Source: Adiantum capillus-veneris
Taxonomy: Eukaryota; Streptophyta; Polypodiopsida; Polypodiales; Pteridaceae
NCBI GenBank assembly: GCA_014529385.2
Contig: CM043952.1
Coordinates: forward strand, 61,022,119-61,086,118
DNA length: 64,000 bases
Direction: 5' to 3'
In this document: positions 43,745-54,649 of the stretch, piece by piece
Numbering within the stretch: the first letter of the stretch is position 1
How the letters are laid out: each line of letters opens with the position of its first letter
Translations under genes and position numbers: made by a program
Notes under the pieces: model-generated
The model's database searches: none
What the model was told of the DNA's origin: nothing
The model's input: only the letters and a program-made list of their open reading frames with translations

Positions 43745-44060
43745 ATAAGCACTCGATAGTGTGATAACCGCTCGGAGGTAGACCATTGTAAAAAGATGTG
43801 TAGGGTTGTCATCTATGTGAATTTTGACAATCTTGATGCGCTTGTGCTCAAGTACCTCGTGAATGAGCCGATATCTAACTACAATGTGCTGTGTCTTTGC
43901 ATGACACATTGGATTTTGTGCGACCTATTCCCCATTGTTTTTGTAATATGTATTGGCACAATCAATGATACTTATCTTTGCCTCCAAAGGGATTCAATGA
44001 TGCCTTTGTACCATTTAAGTATCTCAGGATTTATCATACCTGTCACTCCTCTTGGATGCT
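43745..44060 (-). pseudogene. Ty1/copia RNase H fragment
   Basis: On the minus strand, near 43925-43800, the frame reads AQNPMCHAKTQHIVVRYRLI and then VKIHIDDNPTHLFT. This fits the C-terminal RNase H of plant copia elements (NPxxHxRTKHIEVxYHFIRE ... DxLTK). Upstream a WYKGIIESL segment is readable with shifts. Strongly decayed. Confidence 0.6.
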
Positions 44061-44239
44061 ACTTGCCATAAATTAGGCACTTGTAGAGTGATCCCAAACC
44101 ATGAAGATATGAGAGAGTAATGAATCCCGGGCGAAGATTGACTTATGACAGTTATGTGGCTCGTCATTGTACATATATGGCAAAGATTGTGCAGGATGTA
44201 GAGTCTATTTGTTTTTAGGATGTGATTAAGTGAGATCAA

Positions 44240-44925
44240 GCTATGGATGAGGAGACGGCTGCTTTTGATGCTAATGAGACATCGGATATGGTGCCATTGC
44301 CAAAAGAAAGGAATGTGATTGGATGTAAATGGATTTATATGGTGAAACACAATGCAAATGGCTCAGTGAGCAGGCACAGAGCTAGATTGGTAGCAAAGGG
44401 CTTTGTACAAACTTATGGCATTGATTCTGATGAGACTTTCGGTCGCGTGGCCAAGATGGCTACTGTTCGTATCATATTGCAGTGACTACAACATAAGGTC
44501 GGGTTTTACATCAAAGGGATGTGAATAATGTGTTCTTGGAAGAGGTGTAGGCCACAAAGATGTTAGGATGTGAGACATCTTGAGTATGCATGTAAGTTGA
44601 GGAAAGCACTTTATAAACTGAAGGAAGCACCTAGAGCTTGCCACGAGTGGTTTGTAGTCTATTTGATTACTATTGGTTTTTGTATGGCTGATGTGAATCA
44701 CTCCTTGCATGTGCGAGAGAATGAGGCACGTATTGTGATCATATGTATCTATGTGGATGATTGATGGTTTGTGGCAATCATAAGACTGGAGTTGGGCATG
44801 TAAAGAGCCTCTTGATTAGGAGTTTGACACGAAGGATTTGATAGATCTACGGTACTTTTTGGACATTGAGATTATACGTATGGAAGAGGGCATATGGATG
44901 TCACAAAGATAATATGCATTGGATA
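44240..44925 (+). pseudogene. Ty1/copia reverse transcriptase fragment
   Basis: Reads NVIGCKWIYMVKHNANGS, RHRARLVAKGFVQTYGID (44290-44430), then LRKALYKLKEAPRACHEWF (about 44600) and IICIYVDD (44740-44762), the classic copia RT blocks. Stops and shifts lie between blocks. It faces the RNase H fragment at 43745-44060, so the two are not parts of one intact element in place. Confidence 0.75.
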
Positions 44926-45305
44926 TAGCTCTAGCCAAAGATCCCGAACAGTCTCTGCTGGTGGTATCGGGCGAGCCTCGAAGATGCGGAAGCGATGGGC
45001 CCGCCAGATGTACCAGAGTGTCAGGCCGTTGATGAGCTCCCAACACTCCTCTCTCTCACTGCACCACTCCTGTGGAGTAAGCTCTGTAGCAGGCTGGAGT
45101 GTAGGTCGACCCCCTTGCATCACTATCATCCTGCTGGTGGAGGATAGCTCAAACTAAAGTGCTTGGGCCGTGAGAGTAGACCAAGCAGCTGCTCCCCATG
45201 TGTACTGCTGAGCTGTGGAAAGAGAAGGCATCAGTCGAAGAACACGAAGCAACACCTGTTGTGCTAAAGGATAGTCCCAAAGACAGTGACGTTGACTACT
45301 GACAT
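44926..45305 (-). pseudogene. LINE C-terminal fragment (zinc-binding RT-associated region)
   Basis: Minus-strand frame from about 45300: SSQRHCLWDYPLAQQVL, WGAAAWSTLTAQ, MQGGRPTLQPATELTPQEWC, WELINGLTLWYIW. The pattern of H/C then W-rich helices fits the zf-RVT-like tail seen after plant LINE reverse transcriptases. It abuts the copia RT at about 44926 without a visible tail. Confidence 0.5.
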
Positions 45306-45309
45306 TGTA

Positions 45310-45480
45310 CTTAGTTCAAGCAATATAAAGAAATACCGAAAGGGGCGCCAAGGTTTGGGGTAGTGCTCTATCGGGGTGGAACTGTGCCACTTCTCGTCTC
45401 GTTTGTCGTGCATCTCTTTCAGTTTAGTTGTTATTTGAAGGGCTTAAAGTTGTTCAATTTGCTATTTTCCATTGGCGTGT
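45310..45480 (+). repeat. LTR R/U5-like fragment
   Basis: AATATAAAGAAATACCGAAA and 'ggggcgccaaggtttgggg' match the same part of the LTR-like sequences at 42450 and 57680. It follows the LINE fragment. Confidence 0.4.
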
Positions 45481-45546
45481 GGTGCCTGTCCTCGTACAGA
45501 GTACAACTGATTGCACTAGAGAACGAATCATTTAGGACAACCTGGA

Positions 45547-45800
45547 TTAAATGCAAATATCGTTCCCACTTAGATTGTTTATCATGAACATCAAATTGAG
45601 AACATCAAATGCCAATCGGTTGTATATTTCAATTTGCCCATCAGATTGCGGATCAAATGTAGACGAAAAATTCAATTTAGTGCCAAAATTTTCAAACCAA
45701 GCACACCAAAAATGTGATGAACTTTGTATCAAGATACTAGAGCTTTGCCCTGAGGCTTTTGGTTTAGCTCCGACTATTCTAGAAGTCCACGACAAGTTAG
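45547..45800 (-). pseudogene. Ty3/gypsy integrase core fragment
   Basis: HFWCAWFENFGTKLNFSST then FDPQSDGQIE, about 50 codons around the third catalytic residue of a Ty3 integrase. No other part of this element is near. Confidence 0.6.
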
Positions 45801-45874
45801 TGGGTTGATATTGGTGCGGTGGGTGTTGCACGAGAGAGGTGCCACTCCACTTCTATATTACAGATTGGCCACAT

Positions 45875-46165
45875 GAGAATATAGTTAACCAGCTACTCTC
45901 TGAGATTTTGGGTGTTGACAGGCTGACAGTACTTTGGTAAGTGACTTTATGATATGTATGTCAAAAGCTGCCATAAGTTTTGGGCTTGTGGTTGGGAATT
46001 CTTAAGGATTAATCTACAGGAGAATATTATTAACCAACTTCTTTTTGAGATTTTGGGTGCTGATAGGTTGACAATGCTTTGCTGAGTGACTTTATGATAT
46101 GTAAATAAAAAGCTATCTTAAGTTTTGGGCTTGTGGTTGATGGGAATTCCTTAAAAATCATGTAC
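45875..46165 (+). repeat. 145-bp tandem duplication
   Basis: Two diverged units start with GAGAATAT at 45875 and 46020. Both include 'gagattttgggtg', 'gtgactttatgatatgta' and 'taagttttgggcttgtggttg'. Confidence 0.8.
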
Positions 46166-47275
46166 TCTTTTAATTGTTGTTTTTGTCTCAATATGTGTTG
46201 AAGGTGAAATGACTGCAGCATTTTGTCTTGTTGATGTGAACCCGAAGCGACGAGATTTAGTGGACGTCATGGCCAAATAAGTCACAATGGTCACAGTTCA
46301 TGTCTAAGATCCCGACAGTGATAGTGATGTGAATGTGATAATGATTGTTCAGTGACTTGTGTCTATGTGCCGTGCATGGTTTGAAGTGGTCAAATGTAGT
46401 AAGCGTGGAGTCAATGTCTATTGATTTGTCTACTGTCTTTTTGCATGCGTAATTGAGGGCGATTACTCTTCTCTAAAAGGGGAGGGGCTGTACATCGTAG
46501 GGGATGGTACTAATTCAATTACTTGTTAACTTTACATAGAGCATTGGGAAGAAAAGAGAACAGAGATGTGTCCAGCGACTAGAATGTCACTATGCACACG
46601 AGACCAACATCCTGTAGGCCCCAAAGACTGGCGCCCCTGTCTGTATTTCTTTATTCAATTGCAAATAGACGATCCACACACTTAGATCACACTCTCACAA
46701 AGCTGTCCAAACCTGGCAAGGGCTGAAAACGCAGGTTTCTGATGTGATTTTGACAGCATAACGATGCCAAAACTCCTGTATGTCAAGAGTACCTGCCTAG
46801 GACGGATTCCCTTGCAATTTAGAAGCTTTCTGGTGAGCTGTAACAGAAATGCAGCGTGCTGTAATTCCTTGTTTTGCCACTGCCAGGTGCCCAAAGCCCT
46901 GTCTAAGCATGCCAAGGCCTTCCCGAGGCTCCCCTAATGTTCCCTTACAGTTTAGGTGCGAAACCCTAAAAGTGTAGAAAAACACAGCAAGTAATTCTCT
47001 TTTTTGGATCGTTTTTAGTGGAGCGAACATGTCTATGTGTGTCCCAAGGGTTCCCGCACGCAATGGGATAGTTCCCTTGAAAATTGGACGAGTTTTCACG
47101 CGAGAAAACTCTCCAAACCCGTAATTTTCGCCATGGAGCTGTGCGTACCTGTGGGGGAATAGCAATTAGCTAATCCGGTTCCTATTCGGAAGGCTCTTGC
47201 CTTGGCAAACGTGCATAAAACCCTCAGAATTGTACATGATAATTGGAGTAGTCCAACTAGTGGGGCATTACCATA
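46166..47275. other. Intron 1 sequence without recognised gene
   Basis: Includes an inverted piece of the LTR-like family near 46610-46660 ('ggccccaaagactggcgcccc'). A 122-codon minus-strand frame at 46797-47165 has no family features. Confidence 0.5.
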
Positions 47276-47824
47276 TGTGCAAAAGGGGGGAGAGATGCGC
47301 GAGAGTAGATCATCGCGCTACATGAGACAAAGGAGAAGCCAAGCTTTCCATTAAAGCTGTGAGCCTGCACCCACTACTCACACACACACACACACACACA
47401 CACTGTAATTGCACAATGAAGCAAAAATCAGCCTCTCAAAATGGGCGCCCCCTCTTGCTGAGGTGTCGTGCTGGTGGCTTTGCTACCGCCAAGTGTCCAG
47501 TTTGCCCCTTTAGTTTAAATTCGTAGTTTCCATCAACTTATAAATTTGTAAGTGATTTACCGAGTGGCCCAAATACCTTCTGGCGCACACAGGCTTCCAT
47601 ACTCATCAGAATTCAGTGCCAACTGGCCCGACCAGTCCCAGATTGACCAACCTAGACTCCTGTTGTGGGAAACCTATTCGGCCGCAGTCGTTTCACATTG
47701 GCCATGCAATGTTCACTTGCACGTTTTCAAGGGTTACGAGGAAAACAAGTAAAAATAAAATAAATAAAGATATGTAATGCATATTTAAAGAAGGCATAGG
47801 AAAAATACACCTCCTAGTGACACA
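47276..47824 (-). repeat. 3' LTR of element J
   Basis: Minus strand: begins TGTGTCACTAGGAGG and ends CTTTTGCACA. It is about 90% alike to 56422-56957 by eye, apart from an extra (CA)n stretch near 47388-47403. It shares the 'aagctttccattaaagct' phrase with the LTRs of elements D/E. Confidence 0.7.
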
Positions 47825-48140
47825 CCCCACCCTTGAAATACTGCAAGCGACCTTGCTTGCATGCCAATAATACATGCTGATATCTCCTGATATCACATAT
47901 ATTCTATGATGGGAGTCCAAGATATACATGCTTCCGGAAATGTAGTGTTGGACGATTAAACAATCCTGCCATCGTGGCTTCTACACATATATGAAGCATA
48001 GACGTCTTCTAGTGTACTCTCAACAAACTCCTCTAGCCAAATTCTGTATGGAAAGAGTAGATACAATTGCTTAACTACTCCTTTGAGCATCATGAACCAT
48101 GCTCTTACCTTGCTCCAGAGGTCTACATCAAGTCACTGTA
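47825..48140 (-). other. Element J 3' untranslated part
   Basis: Between the J LTR and element I; no gene is seen. It ends at 48136-48140 in CTGTA, the target duplication of element I. Confidence 0.5.
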
Positions 48141-49310
48141 TGTTAGGTGCAGTGGAATGAATGTTTGCGCTTTGCTCAAGATGAGTGCTCCGAATTGTGC
48201 TCAAGGTTCCTTTTGTTCTTATGGAAGGTAGAGCCTTCCGTTCTTAATGAGAGAATGCTATGATCACAAACAAAGTGAATGGATACTGTGCGTGCAAGTG
48301 TATGAGACTGAGAGATAGAGAGAGAAGAGAGATACGACACCAGAGACGTTGTAAAACCCTCCTCCGAAGGCCCCACTCTCGTCGACGATAGTGGTCTACT
48401 TATGATTGCACAAACTGGTACAAACTGTATGCATGTGACTGATGCAAGTCTAGGCTATGTCGACGATGACGACGGGGATGACGAAGTCGACCTAAGGGCT
48501 GAAATCTACAATCTTTCTACTGCTGTCCAAAAACGCTGTGGGCTGAAATCTGCGCGACTGAGTCAAAAACGCTGATTCGGGGGCTCCTTTGTGTGGGTCT
48601 TTGACGCTGAAAATCTGCAGGTATAGGGCTGAAAACTGAGGTTCTTCATGGCTGAAAACTGAGGTCTTTATCGGGCTGAATCTGCTACACTTTAGGTGAA
48701 AATTGCTAGTCTTTATCTGTTGCTGAAAACAAAAAACGCCAGGGCATCTGGTGATCCAAAACGCTAGCAGTTGTGGTCCTTGCAAAAACGCTAGGTGCTG
48801 GGTACTGTTGGCGATGCAGATCTGATGCAAAAACGCCAGGCTGGGGATGTTGTGCAAAAACGCTAGGTGAGGGAATCTGCTACTTGGAGAGGAAAGTCTA
48901 CCAAGGTTCTTGTGAGAAGTTGCCTGCTGAGCTTGGCTCCTGTTGCCTCTTCTGCCATTTAGTGCTAACTTTGGTTTGCTTATATATTTTCTTACCCAAA
49001 TGCCCTACTTACTTTTGTTGGGAAGTCACTTAAATTAATAAGTGAAAAATGTCAAAAATAGGGAAAATAGGCTAAAATCACCGGAAAATTCCCCTGATGG
49101 AATCTGATGGATTCTGGTGGGAATACTGATGATCATGCTGTGTGCAACCAGAGGATATGCATCTACACTAAGTGACTGGGCATGCACGGTCTACAAATAG
49201 ACTCACAAAAGTGCTTGATCACTTCTAATCTAGATTGACTGGACTTAATTGAACCCTGATCGTGCTGTAGCTTGTCCACGGACACATAGGGTTGGATGTG
49301 TCACGTGACA
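48141..49310 (-). repeat. 3' LTR of element I (1170 bp)
   Basis: Minus strand: TGTCACGTGACAC to CACCTAACA. It contains a TATATAAG-like box near 48975 and, at 48530-48860, seven spaced AAAACGC motifs among GCTGAAA motifs. Confidence 0.9.
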
Positions 49311-50843
49311 TCCCCTCCTTTTCAAAGTGAGGTACTGGTACCGAACTGTATGGCGTCGAGGGAGATCACCAATAGCATCCGGAATCTAGAAGGGACTCTT
49401 CGCCGACCCACTCTGATGTGTGGGTCGTGCGGTACTTGAACTTCATAAAGGTCTGCAATTTCTTCTTCTTTGGGCCACGCCAGAAGCGACAAAATCTTCT
49501 GTGGCTCCTTCGTCCATGCTTCAACTTCGGCTAGAGTCATGCTTCTTCCGTCTTCAAGAATCTCCATGCCTGAAAATTCCTGAAACCACTTTCAACACAA
49601 AACCATGAACATACCTATTCCATGTAAAGTGAGTGGAAAAAATCTTGTCGTCCTAAAAGACTGTGCATGCAATGTAGATGAACAAAGATACGGAGTGCGA
49701 AACCGTTCACCACACACACGCAAACCATGAGATCGAATCTTTCACTTTTGATCGAAAGTAATCAACTGTGGCAATTCACAACGGAAATGCCCATGCTTGG
49801 TGCTCATACTTTCATGTGCCCTTTCTACAACTGTGTCGTGCCAAGGAAGAGACATGGATGTGACTTCCTTGAATGCATACTTTTCAGCTTTTCATGAAAA
49901 ATGCGCATACCATTCGTGCTCATTCATGAGTGAAACGTGCTCAACGTACAATATGTCATGCCTAGTAAAAGGGATCACATAAAGACGCTGACTAAAATAC
50001 AGGAAACGATCACGAATGAAACACTCGAACAATGCGTGCGTATCAATCATGTGAACACATAATACTTCCTGTGAGGGTTCTTTGGACCTAGGCTCGAGAG
50101 CCAAGATCGCTTCTTCTTGAATGATCGAATCGTCCTGTGGGGGTTCTTTGGACCTCGACTCGAAAGTCAAGATCGGTTCTTCGTGATTGATCGAATCTAC
50201 AACGAGGTTAGCTTCACTAGAAAAAGCATCCACTAACACATCATCCTTGTGAAGAATCACATCATCTTCATGCAAATCATCATGCTCGTGAGAAATCACA
50301 TCTTGATCATGCAAATCATCATGCTTGTCATTGTCATTCAAATCATCATGCTTGTCATACAAATCATCATGCTTATCATCATGCAAATCCTGTGTGTCAT
50401 GCTTTGGAGAAGAAGAGACTGAGAGAGTCTCCTTTGCCCAAATCTCTTGCATCTGTGCCTGAAAAGAGTCGCCAGAACTCTTTGTTTTGTCGGTCTCTCT
50501 GTCCTTGGATGGCTTTGTTCTCGCGATCAAATTCTGCTTGTCTTGCTTTGTCTTCCAAGTCGTACTGAAGCTCTATGGCTTCCATTCTTGCATCGTATTC
50601 ACGATCGATGGCTGCCCTTCTTTCTTCGTAGTCACGATCTATGGGTGCCCTTCTTTCTTCGTAGTTAAACTTCCTATCCATAAACAACTGCGGCAACTCC
50701 TTCATAGGAGTTAGTGCAATCCTTGTCGTAGATGGGGAAGGGGGAGGGTCAGAAAAACCTCCTAGTGGGGAATATTTTTCTTCGCCTCTCTCATGCTCAT
50801 CACCTCCAAGCGAAGTATCCATTCCGCTTCGAGTGACTACCAT
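49311..50843 (-). pseudogene. Element I Gag-like ORF and HDDL-repeat ORF
   Basis: From 50843 down: VVTRSGMD, a start common in plant Gag, then a charged coiled-coil-like stretch with repeats EERRAPIDRDY / EERRAAIDREY (148 codons to 50397). In the next frame (50530-49892) an acidic chain holds about five HDDL units such as DKHDDLYDKHDDLNDN. The two frames overlap by 134 bp, so a shift has probably split one ORF. A third piece (49567-49322) has a PQKILSLLAWPKEEE stretch just before the polypurine tract. There is no zinc knuckle and no enzyme motif. Confidence 0.5.
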
Positions 50844-51274
50844 TCTGAAGTCGTGGGTTCTTGTGGTCTTGGGTTCTTAAGTTCACGAGGAACTTGGGTT
50901 CTTGGGGGTCTTAGGTTCTTGAGGTTTTCTTTCGCTTGCAAACCGTGTTGGAGAAGGATCTTCTCTTCACCTGAGTTCTACTCTTTTCCGCAAGCGCACC
51001 CCTTGGCGGCCTTGCGCTCACACCAAGGTTGCTTTTTCCCACCTCACGTCGATTGGCCGGCCGCTAAGTGCACGGTCCGCTCTCAATGAGTGAAAAGAGA
51101 CTCAAGGGGAGGCTGGACAAGCCCTTCTTTCTTGGGATTCCAGTCACTCTTCAAAAACACGATTAGGAATCGACACGCCCAAGCGAGCTTGGGTTCGTGC
51201 GACCTCAACAAGCAAAAAAAAAAAACTTGTGATTCTTGTGGTTCTTTCCTTGAGTGATACAGAACACTGCCAAA

Positions 51275-51287
51275 GCTCTGATACCAA
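51275..51287 (-). promoter_or_regulatory. Primer-binding site of element I, initiator tRNA-Met type
   Basis: The minus strand reads TTGGTATCAGAGC directly after the LTR end CCTAACA, a full match to the usual initiator tRNA-Met complement. Confidence 0.9.
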
Positions 51288-52411
51288 TGTTAGGTGCAAC
51301 GGAATGGATGTTTGCGCTTTGCTCAAGATGAGTGCTCCGAACTGTGCTCAAGGTTCCTTTTGTTCTTATGGAAGGTAGAGCCTTCCGTTCTTAATGAGAG
51401 AATGCTATGATCACAAACAAAGTGAATGGACACTGTGCGTGCAAGTGTATGAGACTGAGAGATAGAGAGAGAAGAGAGATACGACACCAGAGACGTAAAA
51501 CCCTCCTCCGAAGGCCCCATTCTCGTCGGCGAGAGTGGTCTACTTATGATTGCACAAACTGGTACAAACTGTATGCATGTGACTGATGCAAGTCTAGGCT
51601 ATGTCGACGATGACGACGGGGATGACGAAGTCGACCTAAGGGCTGAAATCTGCAATCTTTCTACTGCTGTCCAAAAACGTTGTGGGCTAAAATCTGCGAC
51701 TGAGTCAAAACGCTGATTCAGGGGCTCCTTTTTGTGGGTCTTTGACGCTGAAAATCTGCAGGTTTAGGGCTGAAAACTGAGGTCTTTACCGGGCTGAATC
51801 TGCTACACTTTAGGTGAAAATTGCCGGTCTTTATCTGCCGTTGAAAACCAAAAACGCCAGGGGATCTGGTGATCCAAAACGCTAGCAGTTGTGGTCCTTG
51901 CAAAAACGCTAGGTGTTGGGTACTGTTGGCGATGCAGATCTGATGCAAAAACGCCAGGCTGGGGATGCTGTGCAAAAACGCTAGGTGAGGGAATCTGTTG
52001 CTTGGAGGGGAAAGTCCACCAAGGTTCTTGAGCTTGGCTCCTGTTGCCTCTTCTGCCATTTAGTGCTAACTTTGGTTTGCTTATATATTTTCTTACCCAA
52101 ATGCCCTACCTACTTTTGTTGGAAAGTCACTTAAATTAATAAGTGAAAAATGTCAAAAATAGGGAAAATAGGCTAAAATCACTGGAAAATTCCCCTGATG
52201 GAATCTGATGGATTCTGGTGGGAATACTGATGATCATGCTGTGTGCAACCAGAGGATATGCATCTACACTAAGTGACTAGGCATACATAGTCTACGAATA
52301 GACTCACAAAAGTGCCAGATCACTTCTAATCTAGACTGACTGGACTTAACTGAACCCTGATCGTGCTGTAGCTTGTCCACGGACACATAGGGTTGGATGT
52401 GTCACGTTACA
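51288..52411 (-). repeat. 5' LTR of element I (1124 bp)
   Basis: Nearly identical to 48141-49310, with a few deletions in the AAAACGC/GCTGAAA region and near 52020. The outer end reads TGTAACGTGACAC on the minus strand (TGTCACGTGACAC in the 3' copy). Confidence 0.9.
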
Positions 52412-52439
52412 CTGTAGGCTCTTTCTGAAAGGCTTCATT

Positions 52440-52870
52440 CAAGATATAGTTACAATAGCTAAGGTGAATCAACCAATTCAGACTCTTCCGTCCATTTGGC
52501 ATCCAACGATGGATAGTTCTTGAACTTCACCGAATAGCGTCTTGCAACCTTTCCTCTAACCTTCCTTTCCTATGTGCCAATATCTGTTGTGGTGGTACCC
52601 ACTCTTAAGGACTATCCTTGTAAACAATGACGCTCCCTGAAGTCGATCAAGAATGTCATCTATCCTCGATATGGGGAACCTGTTCTTGATGGTATTTTTA
52701 TTCAAGGCACGATAGTCAATGCATATGCGCCATGAACCATCCTTCTTCTGCACTAGGAGTACAGACGAACATAAAGGGGATGAACTGGGCTGAATCAGCC
52801 CCTTCTCTAGAAGCTCGTTGACCTGACTCATAATCTCTTTTTGTTGGGACGCACTAACCCTGTACGGTGG
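52440..52870 (-). pseudogene. Element J reverse transcriptase start fused to a chromodomain
   Basis: RT from about 52831: [55 protein letters not shown]. The frame then passes near 52600 into chromodomain sequence (RGKVARRYSVKFKNYPSLDAKW, about 52560-52470). RT catalytic motif, RNase H and integrase are missing. The joint lies in a GGGTACCACC-like stretch, which suggests deletion through short homology. Confidence 0.7.
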
Positions 52871-53129
52871 TCTATTTGGTGGACTAGAATCTGAAACAAG
52901 ATCTATGGTATGATCCTCAGGTCTCTCCGGAGGTTACTCCCTTAGCAAAGAGTCCAAAAAACAATCACTGAAACCACTCAGAAAGGTTGACCTGTCTTTA
53001 TCTAAAGTAGAAAAATTAGATACAACTTCAGATACTTCTTTTGCAAAGATCAAGTATGCAGAAAGATGATTCTTTATTACAGATGAAATAGCAAAAGCAT
53101 AAACAATTGGAACAGACTCGCCTTAAGCT

Positions 53130-53540
53130 TTACAACAAGGACATGAGGGTAATCTTTTTGTTGTAGGTATCCACCATAGCATGCAACATGTAACACCATG
53201 GGATACCCAATAAAACATCACAACCCTCAAATGACATAATATGAAACTCTTCCTCATCCACATAGCTCTGAATGTGCAAACAAAGCTTTCCCAAAATGGG
53301 AGTAACAGGCCTTGAATGACTTGGGCATTCAGGCTTTGAATGACTTGGGCATGCTAAACCTGCTTCACATGTCATACCCATCTCCTTTGCACAAATACCC
53401 ATCTCCTTTGATGCCAATTCCGGTGATATGAAATTTGCACGGGCTCCTAGATCAAAGAAAACTAGCACTGTCTGGTCTCTAACTTTGCCCCAAGCTGTGC
53501 ACAGTTCCGTGGTATCTATGTTTGGCTGGTCACCAACCAA
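53130..53540 (-). pseudogene. Element J aspartic protease
   Basis: TAWGKVRDQTVLVFFDLGARANFIS carries the catalytic Asp (D-L-G-A instead of D-S-G-A), and GCDVLLGIPW ends the fold. A duplicated CPSHSKPE / CPSHSRPV unit (about 53310-53350) lies between them. The gag part expected upstream is absent: an I-family LTR begins at 53582. Confidence 0.7.
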
Positions 53541-53581
53541 ATCTGGGACAAGTCTTGTGCTAGGATTTGGCTTCTTTCCTG

Positions 53582-54634
53582 TAAGGTGCAGTGGAAGTCA
53601 ATGATCTCAAGATGAGTGATCCGATCGTGCTCAAGGTTCCTTTTACTTATGGAAGGGAGAGCCTTCGGTACCCTTAATGAGAGAGTGCAAGTGATCACAA
53701 ACAAAGTGAATAGACACTGTGCGTGAAGGTGTAGAGACTGAGAAATAGAGAGAGAAGAATATGACACCAGGGTGTTGTCAAACCCTCCTCCGAAGGCCCC
53801 TCTCTCGATGGCGAGAGAGGTCTATGCTATTGATTGCACAATCTGACTGATGCAAACTTGGAAAGCTGGTATGCAATGAGCGGATACGACGACGACGACA
53901 ACCTGACTCTATCTTCTGTTGAATATGGTGCTGGAAGAAAACGTTGATTTGGCTGAATTTCTGATGCTTCTAAAACGCCACCTGCTGCTCTCTTAAACGC
54001 TGTTGAAACGCGGTTTTACTGCTACCTGAAAACGCAGATTAGGGCTGTTTGAAAACGCTGATTAGGGCTGTTAAAAACGCTGCTCTAATGTTCCTGTGCT
54101 TGCTGAATTTCCCTGCTGAATCGCTGCTGCAACCAATGCTAAAAACGCCAAAGGTAGGGCTGAAAACGTTGTTGCCTGGTGGAAAAACGCCAGCCTAGGG
54201 GGGGAATCTTGCTTGAGAGAGAGAGGGAGGAACCTGTTGCACTTGTGCCTGTGTTCTCCTTGCTCTTCTGCCAAATGATGCTAGCCCTGGTTTCTTATAT
54301 ATTATCTTACTCATTTTGCCCTACCCAATTTCCCAACAAAAGTCACTTAATAAGTGAAAAAGATCAAAAATAGGGAAAATAGGTTTTATGTACTGGAAAT
54401 TGCTCCGGATGGATTCTGATGGTAATGCTGATGATCATGCTGTGTGCAACCAGAGGATATGCATCTACTCTAAGTGTCTGGGCATGCACGGTCTGCGAAC
54501 AGACTCACAAAAGTGCCAGAACACTTGCTAAGCTAGACTAAGAACACTTGCTAAGCTAGACTAACTAGACTGACTGAACCCTTGTCATGTTGTAGCTTGT
54601 CCACGGACACATAGGGTTGGATGTGTCATGTACA
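53582..54634 (-). repeat. I-family LTR N (1053 bp) with adjoining polypurine remnant
   Basis: Minus strand: begins TGTACATGACACATCC at 54634 and ends CACCTTACA at 53582. Bases 54635-54656 read on the minus strand as a purine-rich AAAAAGAAGGGGA tract before it, so this was the 3' LTR of a minus-strand element whose body is lost. It has about ten AAAACGC-type motifs at 53935-54190. Element K sequence follows at once. Confidence 0.75.
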
Positions 54635-54649
54635 TCCCCTTCTTTTTAC

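Larger units (their letters stand above)
48141..52411 (-). mobile_element. Element I: small non-autonomous LTR element with both LTRs
   Basis: 4271 bp with perfect 5-bp duplications CTGTA (48136-48140 and 52412-52416). LTRs are at 48141-49310 and 51288-52411. The primer site is complementary to initiator tRNA-Met, and the polypurine tract is TTGAAAAGGAGGGGA (minus strand of 49311-49325). The 2-kb interior codes at most for a short Gag-like protein and an HDDL-repeat chain, with no protease, RT or integrase. LTRs of the same family are at 53582-54634 and, solo, at 62000-63114, so it or a relative was active repeatedly. Confidence 0.9.

Noticed and set aside
46797-47165. 122-codon minus-strand ORF in intron 1
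   Set aside because: No family pattern, no conserved neighbour, unusual composition; probably chance.
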